From: UBA6181 sp016934015
Lineage (GTDB): Bacteria > Bacillota_I > Bacilli_A > Acholeplasmatales > Acholeplasmataceae
Assembly (NCBI GenBank): GCA_036584525.1
Contig: JAZHDG010000097.1
Location: 1-11,691, forward strand
Direction of reading: 5' to 3'
DNA: 11,691 nucleotides
The position numbers and the translations under genes are program-made. Below, one piece after another: positions 8,304 to 11,691 of the stretch. The notes below the pieces were generated by a model, which was not told the origin of the DNA, ran no database searches, and saw nothing but the letters and a program-made list of their open reading frames with translations. Within the stretch, counting starts at the first letter, position 1; each line of letters begins with the position of its first letter.

Positions 8304-8336
8304 AAACAAAAAAGTCCCTTGGTTCCCCAAAGCACT
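8304..8336 (-). terminator. Intrinsic terminator inside the leader of the ABC operon (attenuator)
   Basis: In the minus-strand RNA, AGUGCUUUGG and CCAAGGGACU form a 10-position stem (one G-G mismatch, one G-U pair) around a GGAA tetraloop, followed at once by six U, a G and three U. This is a well-formed Rho-independent terminator, but it lies about 40 nt before the start codon of the first importer gene and downstream of both promoters. All transcription into the operon from those promoters must therefore read through it, which is the arrangement of an attenuator. Confidence 0.8.
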
Positions 8337-8412
8337 AAAAGTTAAGATGATAAAAAAAGGTGGTGCATGACACTATTTGATTCGTTTGAATAACAGTTCC
8401 GTAGTTATACAT
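8335..8412 (-). CDS. Possible leader peptide of the ABC operon, 25 residues
   Basis: An ATG at 8412 opens a 25-codon frame ending in TAG at 8335-8337. A GAGGTGA ribosome binding site lies about 9-11 nt upstream, somewhat farther than usual. The peptide begins MYNYGTVIQTNQ and ends in an aromatic-rich stretch, CTTFFYHLNF. Its stop codon overlaps the first bases of the 5' arm of the attenuator stem, so a ribosome ending there would cover that arm and block hairpin formation. This placement is the main reason to take it seriously. I do not recognise the peptide as any described leader. A second ATG closer to the ribosome binding site (8420) opens a 15-codon frame ending at 8373, which is an alternative. 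Whether either is translated cannot be told from sequence. Confidence 0.4.
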   Translation of the reverse strand: MYNYGTVIQTNQIVSCTTFFYHLNF

Positions 8413-8419
8413 CGATTCA

Positions 8420-8458
8420 TTCACCTCATCTCTTGTATTATATAATACAACAGGTGAA
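8420..8458 (-). promoter_or_regulatory. RNA hairpin that can mask the leader ribosome binding site
   Basis: In the minus-strand transcript UUCACCU (8458-8452) is exactly complementary to AGGUGAA (8426-8420), which contains the ribosome binding site of the leader ORF. Between them lies the self-complementary UUGUAUU...AAUACAA, giving an inner 7-bp stem. The whole forms a two-part hairpin with a small asymmetric internal loop. RNA starting at the upstream promoter contains both arms, while RNA starting at the downstream promoter (near 8430) lacks the masking arm. The pairing is seen in sequence; its effect is inferred. Confidence 0.5.
8433..8450. promoter_or_regulatory. Perfect 18-bp palindrome, candidate operator
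   Basis: TTGTATTATATAATACAA is a perfect palindrome of 18 bp that overlaps the -10 hexamer of the downstream promoter. Its size, AT-rich core and TTGTAT/ATACAA ends resemble operators of GntR-family repressors such as the TreR type, though no exact match is claimed. No regulator gene lies in the window. It also forms the inner stem of the RNA hairpin at 8420-8458, so it could act at the DNA or the RNA level. Confidence 0.5.
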
Positions 8459-8465
8459 AAGACAA
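8437..8465 (-). promoter_or_regulatory. Candidate second promoter of the ABC operon (P2)
   Basis: The -35 element TTGTCT (8465-8460, 4 of 6 consensus bases) and a perfect -10 element TATAAT (8442-8437) are separated by 17 nt. The start would fall near 8430, a few bases before the leader ribosome binding site. The -10 lies inside the 18-bp palindrome. The weak -35 makes it less certain than P1. Confidence 0.4.
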
Positions 8466-8490
8466 CGGAAATAAGGTATTCATTAACGAT

Positions 8491-8518
8491 AAAATAGACT
8501 TTTTTCTAAAAAATAGAC
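8491..8518. repeat. Short direct repeat AAAATAGAC x2
   Basis: AAAATAGAC occurs at 8491-8499 and again at 8510-8518, 19 bp apart (close to two helical turns), between the two promoters. Possibly a binding site for a dimer on one face of the helix, or chance in AT-rich DNA. Confidence 0.3.
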
Positions 8519-8521
8519 GCA

Positions 8522-8535
8522 TGAAAGCGCTTTTA
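8522..8535. promoter_or_regulatory. cre-like catabolite-response site
   Basis: TGAAAGCGCTTTTA matches the Gram-positive cre consensus TGWAANCGNTNWCA at every defined position except one (T for C at position 13) and has the typical CG centre. It lies at about +5 to +18 of P1, where CcpA or another LacI-family repressor would block early elongation. This agrees with control of a sugar importer by carbon source. A substrate-specific LacI-family repressor is an equally good reading. Confidence 0.6.
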
Positions 8536-8545
8536 GGGTAATTCA

Positions 8546-8574
8546 ATTATAAATTGAGTTCGTATTTTTGTCAA
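8546..8574 (-). promoter_or_regulatory. Main promoter of the ABC operon (P1), perfect consensus
   Basis: TTGACA (8574-8569) and TATAAT (8551-8546) are separated by exactly 17 nt, a perfect sigma-A/sigma-70 consensus. The start is expected near 8539, giving a leader of about 270 nt before the ATPase gene. The -10 element is centred in a 15-bp inverted repeat, TCAATTTATAATTGA on the minus strand (8543-8557), which could be another operator. So strong a promoter implies tight negative control, consistent with the cre-like site and attenuator downstream. Confidence 0.8.
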
Positions 8575-8584
8575 TCAAATAAAT

Positions 8585-8609
8585 AACAAAAAACACCTAA
8601 AGGTGTTTT
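8585..8609 (-). terminator. Intrinsic terminator of the speDE operon
   Basis: AAAACACC and GGTGTTTT form an 8-bp stem with a 4-nt loop at 8590-8609, preceded by an A-rich stretch and followed on the minus strand by a run of T (GGTGTTTTTTGTTA). It lies about 14-38 nt after the speE stop codon and just upstream of promoter P1 of the next operon, so it insulates the two units. Confidence 0.85.
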
Positions 8610-8622
8610 GTTGTTAAATATT

Positions 8623-9456
8623 TTATAACTCTTCTTTTACATAGTTGGGTAATGCAAATGAAGCCACGTGAATTTCTTCGTTATAGTACTTCGTTTTGTA
8701 GCCCAATTGATGAATGTAAGTGCCTTTAAAATCACGTGTTGGATGATATCGCTTTGAAGCAAATCCAAACAGCCAGTGCCCAGAAGGATAAGTCGGAATA
8801 AATGCTTGATAAACAGATGCAATCTTAAAGATCGATTTAATCTTTTGATGTGCTCTTTTCATTTCCATTTTTTCTTTTTCAAAGTAAGGACTTTCATGTT
8901 GATTAATCAAAATGCCATTATCGGATAAAATCCTTTCACAATTCAGATAAAAGTCTTGAGTGAATAATCCTTCACCCGGGCCAATTGGATCCGTTGAATC
9001 AACAATGATTAAATCATAAACTTTCTTTGTTTTTTTCACGTAGTTAAGCCCATCCTCAAAGTGCAATGTAACACGTGAATCATCAAGTCCAGTTGTTGTA
9101 ATTTTGAAGTGTTTTTGGCATGCTCGAACAACAGCTTCATCGATTTCAACCATTTCAATGGTTTCAATATGAGAATATTTCGTAAGTTCTCTCACGCTTC
9201 CGCCGTCTCCTCCTCCAATGACTAATACGTTTTTAATTTGAGGATTAATCGACATTGGTGTATGAATCATCATCTCATGATAAATAAATTCATCCTTCTC
9301 ATTAGCCATCATAATGCCATCAAGTGTGAAAAAACGGCCAAGTTCGTATGAATCATAAACATCAAGTTGTTGAAAAGGAGTTTTTTCTGAATATATATGT
9401 TCTTTGATCCTTACTTGAAAATTGATATTTGGTGTCCATGCTTCAGTAAACCACAT
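8623..9456 (-). CDS. speE: Spermidine synthase (polyamine aminopropyltransferase)
   Basis: 277 residues, the usual length. The enzyme transfers an aminopropyl group from decarboxylated S-adenosylmethionine to putrescine, giving spermidine and methylthioadenosine in the cytoplasm. The N-terminal beta domain starts with the common MWFTEAW; GGGDGG at 81-86 binds the decarboxylated SAM, VEID at 103-106 contacts the nucleoside, EDG at 134-136 follows, and DSTDPIGP at 153-160 carries the catalytic Asp153 and substrate-binding Asp156. GHWLFGFASK at about 226-235 is the typical C-terminal strand. The start at 9456 has a GAGGG ribosome binding site placed over the speD stop, with 9 nt between the genes, so it is coupled to speD, which makes its substrate. 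No putrescine-forming enzyme is in the window. Strict spermidine versus other aminopropyl products cannot be told apart here. Confidence 0.96.
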   Translation of the reverse strand: MWFTEAWTPNINFQVRIKEHIYSEKTPFQQLDVYDSYELGRFFTLDGIMMANEKDEFIYHEMMIHTPMSINPQIKNVLVIGGGDGGSVRELTKYSHIETIEMVEIDEAVVRACQKHFKITTTGLDDSRVTLHFEDGLNYVKKTKKVYDLIIVDSTDPIGPGEGLFTQDFYLNCERILSDNGILINQHESPYFEKEKMEMKRAHQKIKSIFKIASVYQAFIPTYPSGHWLFGFASKRYHPTRDFKGTYIHQLGYKTKYYNEEIHVASFALPNYVKEEL

Positions 9457-9465
9457 TTGAATCCC

Positions 9466-10269
9466 TCATTTCATACTTGGAATATTCATTCCATAAAAAA
9501 TTTCAGCCATTTCGCGATTAATGTCTTGTTTTAATTGGGCCTTTTCTTCTTCATTTAAATCATCGGCTTTAATGTTAAACATATAATTATCTAAAACAAA
9601 CTGATTCAACATCATTTTGGTATGAAAAATATTCGAATGATCTAAATTGATATCCATTGTTGTGTATTTTTTTAGTATATCTTCAGAAATATAATCTTGA
9701 ATTGAACTAATCTCATGATCCATGTAGTGTTTATTTCCCTCAAGGTCTCTTGTGAACCCTCGAACTCTATAGTCCATGATGATAACATCAGAATCAAAAC
9801 TATTAATTAAGTAATTGAGTGCTTTAATGGGTGTTACTTTACCACAAGTAGATACATCAATGTCCACTCTAAAGGTTGAAATTTGCTGTCCTGGATGACT
9901 TTCTGGGTATGTATGAACTGTGACATGACTTTTATCTAAATGTCCAACAACGCTCTCTTTCATTGGAAATAAACCGGCATTGCATGAAGGATCTAAGACT
10001 TCATCCTCAACAACTTCTTCAGAAATTAAAATAGTGACACTTGCTCCAAGCGGATCATAATCTTGTTTTGCAATGTTTAATACATTCGCATCAATCATAT
10101 GTGTGACATCTGTTAATATTCGAGTTAAGCGTTCAGAATTATATTGTTCATCGATATATTCAATGTATGCCTTGCGTTCTTCATCTGTCTTTGTATAACA
10201 AATGTCATAGATATTAAAACTAAGTGTCTTAGTTAAATTATTAAATCCATAAAGTTTTAATTTTTCCAT
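9466..10269 (-). CDS. speD: S-adenosylmethionine decarboxylase proenzyme, long E. coli type
   Basis: 267 residues from the ATG at 10269, chosen because GGAG lies about 7 nt upstream and the start MEKLKLYGFNNL aligns with E. coli SpeD MKKLKLHGFNNL; an in-frame ATG at 10281 lacks a ribosome binding site. The proenzyme cleaves itself before Ser114 in LDKSHVTVHTYPE (111-123); that Ser becomes the pyruvoyl cofactor that decarboxylates SAM. Other family signatures are DYDPLGASVTIL (70-81), the STCG segment near 141-144, SDVIIMDYRVRGFTRD (about 160-175) and NIFHTKM (about 217-223). It is the first gene of speDE and supplies the aminopropyl donor. The long (about 264-residue) type is typical of Proteobacteria; many Bacillus-type Firmicutes carry the short SpeH form of about 125 residues. 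The gene ends in TGA, which shows TGA is a stop in this genome. Confidence 0.96.
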   Translation of the reverse strand: MEKLKLYGFNNLTKTLSFNIYDICYTKTDEERKAYIEYIDEQYNSERLTRILTDVTHMIDANVLNIAKQDYDPLGASVTILISEEVVEDEVLDPSCNAGLFPMKESVVGHLDKSHVTVHTYPESHPGQQISTFRVDIDVSTCGKVTPIKALNYLINSFDSDVIIMDYRVRGFTRDLEGNKHYMDHEISSIQDYISEDILKKYTTMDINLDHSNIFHTKMMLNQFVLDNYMFNIKADDLNEEEKAQLKQDINREMAEIFYGMNIPSMK

Positions 10270-10282
10270 GGCTTTCTCCATC

Positions 10283-10320
10283 TACAATAGATTTATCAAT
10301 AAATTGACAAATCTATTGTA
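10283..10320 (-). promoter_or_regulatory. 38-nt inverted repeat before speD (operator or leader hairpin)
   Basis: TACAATAGATTT and AAATCTATTGTA are perfect 12-bp arms; the inner sequence adds one G-U pair and four more pairs, so the minus-strand RNA could form a continuous 17-bp stem with a UUUA loop. It ends about 4 nt before the speD ribosome binding site and has no U-tract, so it is not a terminator. It overlaps the -10 element and probable start of the speD promoter, which favours a repressor operator; a structured 5' end is the alternative. Confidence 0.6.
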
Positions 10321-10323
10321 TCA
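10315..10323 (-). promoter_or_regulatory. Candidate extended -10 promoter of speDE
   Basis: TGATACAAT on the minus strand gives a TGn extension and the -10 hexamer TACAAT (5 of 6 bases). No good -35 hexamer lies 17 nt upstream (TTATTA at best), which the extended -10 may offset. The start would fall near 10308, inside the inverted repeat. Confidence 0.45.
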
Positions 10324-10341
10324 CAATCGTTTCTTTTTAAT

Positions 10342-10368
10342 AAAAAAGAAGAGGAATTTCCTCTTCTT
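10342..10368 (-). terminator. Intrinsic terminator of asnS
   Basis: AAGAAGAGG and CCTCTTCTT form a 9-bp stem (10346-10368) with a 5-nt loop, followed on the minus strand by a U-rich tail (CUUCUUUUUUAUU). The asnS stop codon at 10367-10369 lies at the foot of the stem, so the gene and its terminator overlap. Confidence 0.9.
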
Positions 10369-11691
10369 AAAACTCACAGTTTTTTGGTGTTCTTGGAAAT
10401 GGAATCACATCTCTAATGTTTTCAACACCTGATAGATACATAATTAATCTTTCAAATCCCATACCATAACCAGAGTGAATGCAACCGCCATATCTTCTTA
10501 AGTCTAAATACCAATCGAAATCATTCTCTTCAATATGAAGTTCTTTCATCCGTTTCGTTAAGAAATCAATACGTTCTTCTCTTTGAGAACCACCAATAAG
10601 TTCACCACTTCCGGGAACAAGTAAATCCATAGCTGCAACAGTTTCTTGATCTTCATTTAAACGCATATAGAAAGCTTTGATATCTTTTGGCCAATCAATG
10701 ACAAATACGGGACTTTTAAAATACTTTTCAGTTAAATATTTTTCATGTTCTGTATTGATATCTTGGCCTTGTTTTGGTGTGTTTTCAAATTTTGCACCAC
10801 TATTTAACAAGATGTCGATGGCGTCTTTATGCGATACTTTCGCAAATGGTTTATCTAAAACATTTTGTAGTCTTTCAATGATCCCGGGTTCAACAAACTT
10901 ATCAAAAAATGCCATTTCTTCGGGAAGTTTTTCAAAAACGTATTTGATAATATGTTTGACCATCGCTTCAGCAACTTTCATGTTGTCTTCTAGATCAGCA
11001 AAGGCCATCTCTGGTTCAATCATCCAAAACTCAGAAGCGTGACGTTGTGTATTTGAATTTTCAGCTCTAAAGGTTGGTCCAAAAGTATAGACATCACGGA
11101 ATGCAAGCGCATAAGCTTCGGCTTCTAGCTGTCCAGTGACAGTTAAATTTGTACGTTTACCAAAGAAATCTTTCTTAAAATCAATCGTTTTATCTTCGTT
11201 TCTTGGAATATGATCTAAATCAAAAGTTGTCACATTAAACATTTGTCCCGCACCCTCACCATCGTTAGCAGTAATAATTGGCGTATGAACATAAGTAAAA
11301 TTGCGGCTTTGAAAAAAGTCGTGAATGGCAAAAGCTGCGACACTTCTTAAGCGAAAGACAGCGTGAAAAAGGTTAGTTCTAGGTCTTAAATGAGCGACTT
11401 CTCTTAAAAATTCACGAGAATGGCGTTTTGGTTGAATGGGATAATCTTCAGGAGCATCTCCTAAAAGTTCGATATGAGATGCTTTAACTTCAAATGGTTG
11501 TTTCGCATTCGGCGTTATGATTAATTCGCCTTTGACTAAAATCGAACTTCCGACTCGAATTTTTTGAACTTCCTTAAATTGATCAATATCCTTTTCTTCA
11601 TAAACCACTTGAAGACTTTCGAAAAATGTTCCATCGTGAAAATTGATGAACCCAAATTCCTTTTGTGCTCGATGGTTTCTTACCCAACCAT
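10367..11691 (-). CDS. asnS: Asparaginyl-tRNA synthetase (N-terminus cut by window edge)
   Basis: 440 codons are visible; the frame is open to the right edge and begins mid-domain with GWVRNHRAQKEFGFINF, the tRNA anticodon-binding OB domain, so only about 15-25 residues are missing relative to the usual 460 or so. A GTG at 11608 that could be mistaken for a start is internal. The enzyme is a class II synthetase that charges tRNA-Asn with asparagine in the cytoplasm. Motif 2 is seen in TFRAENSNTQRHASEFWM followed by IEPE (AsnRS-type rather than AspRS-type), and motif 3 in GYGMGFERLIMYL near the C-terminus, followed by NIRDVIPFPRTP. All expected motifs are intact. It is the rightmost gene and is separated from speDE by its own terminator, so the promoter lies outside the window. 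Confidence 0.97.
   Translation of the reverse strand, partial: GWVRNHRAQKEFGFINFHDGTFFESLQVVYEEKDIDQFKEVQKIRVGSSILVKGELIITPNAKQPFEVKASHIELLGDAPEDYPIQPKRHSREFLREVAHLRPRTNLFHAVFRLRSVAAFAIHDFFQSRNFTYVHTPIITANDGEGAGQMFNVTTFDLDHIPRNEDKTIDFKKDFFGKRTNLTVTGQLEAEAYALAFRDVYTFGPTFRAENSNTQRHASEFWMIEPEMAFADLEDNMKVAEAMVKHIIKYVFEKLPEEMAFFDKFVEPGIIERLQNVLDKPFAKVSHKDAIDILLNSGAKFENTPKQGQDINTEHEKYLTEKYFKSPVFVIDWPKDIKAFYMRLNEDQETVAAMDLLVPGSGELIGGSQREERIDFLTKRMKELHIEENDFDWYLDLRRYGGCIHSGYGMGFERLIMYLSGVENIRDVIPFPRTPKNCEF

Noticed and set aside
8373..8420. 15-codon frame from the ATG at 8420 as the leader peptide
   Set aside because: Its ATG is only about 3 nt from the GAGG core, too close for good initiation, and its stop is far from the attenuator; kept only as an alternative.
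8304..8540. T-box or known metabolite riboswitch in the long leader
   Set aside because: No T-box AGGGUGGNACCGCG motif or recognisable riboswitch core is present; the terminator seems to be linked to a leader ORF instead.
9466..9468. TGA read as tryptophan (Mycoplasma code)
   Set aside because: speD ends at this TGA at the expected family length, directly before the speE ribosome binding site, and tryptophans elsewhere use TGG.
10270..10281. speD start at 10281
   Set aside because: No ribosome binding site there, and the start at 10269 matches E. coli SpeD in alignment with GGAG at proper spacing.
1..11691. CRISPR arrays, tRNA or rRNA genes, insertion sequences
   Set aside because: No regularly spaced repeats, cloverleaf-like segments, transposase frames or terminal inverted repeats were seen on either strand.

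Overview
The window is an AT-rich, gene-dense stretch in which every recognisable gene lies on the minus strand, so transcription runs from the right edge to the left. The small lipoproteins with simple Leu/Ile-rich signal peptides, strong GAGG/AGGAG ribosome binding sites, short U-tailed terminators and low GC point to a low-GC Gram-positive lineage. The style is that of wall-less Acholeplasma/Izemoplasma-type Mollicutes or a close Firmicute. TGA is used as a stop codon (speD ends in TGA) and tryptophan is encoded by TGG, so this is not a Mycoplasma/Spiroplasma genome with recoded TGA. The genus cannot be fixed from the sequence alone.

Layout from right to left (5'->3' of the genes). (1) asnS, asparaginyl-tRNA synthetase, lacks only its first residues at the window edge; its stop codon sits inside a strong terminator hairpin. 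(2) speD-speE is a two-gene polyamine operon (S-adenosylmethionine decarboxylase, then spermidine synthase). It is preceded by an extended -10 promoter overlapped by a striking 38-nt inverted repeat and ends in an intrinsic terminator. (3) A 357-nt non-coding span (8266-8622) forms the control region of the next operon. It holds a perfect TTGACA-17-TATAAT promoter with a cre-like site just downstream, a second promoter overlapped by a perfect 18-bp palindrome, a possible 25-codon leader peptide, and an intrinsic terminator whose 5' arm overlaps the leader stop codon. (4) A sugar-type ABC importer follows in the order ATPase, permease 1, permease 2, solute-binding lipoprotein, with overlapping or nearly abutting genes. 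Directly behind it is a 626-residue lipoprotein built of Ig-like and OB-like beta modules. (5) After a hairpin comes an unrecognised protein with a membrane segment at each end, then a lipoprotein with a lamin-tail domain followed by a thermonuclease (SNase-like) domain, cut by the left edge.

How the genes work together: SpeD and SpeE are consecutive steps of spermidine synthesis. The ABC genes together make a complete importer of the Ugp/Msm/Mal type; carbohydrate or glycerol-phosphate uptake is inferred, and no hydrolase or kinase in the window reveals the substrate. The cre-like site agrees with carbon-source control. The two modular lipoproteins at the left suggest surface or nucleic-acid-handling functions, but this is inference.

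The most interesting part is the leader of the ABC operon (8304-8574). It looks like a composite switch of two promoters, a hairpin able to mask a leader ribosome binding site, a leader ORF and an attenuator, for which I recognise no described RNA family.
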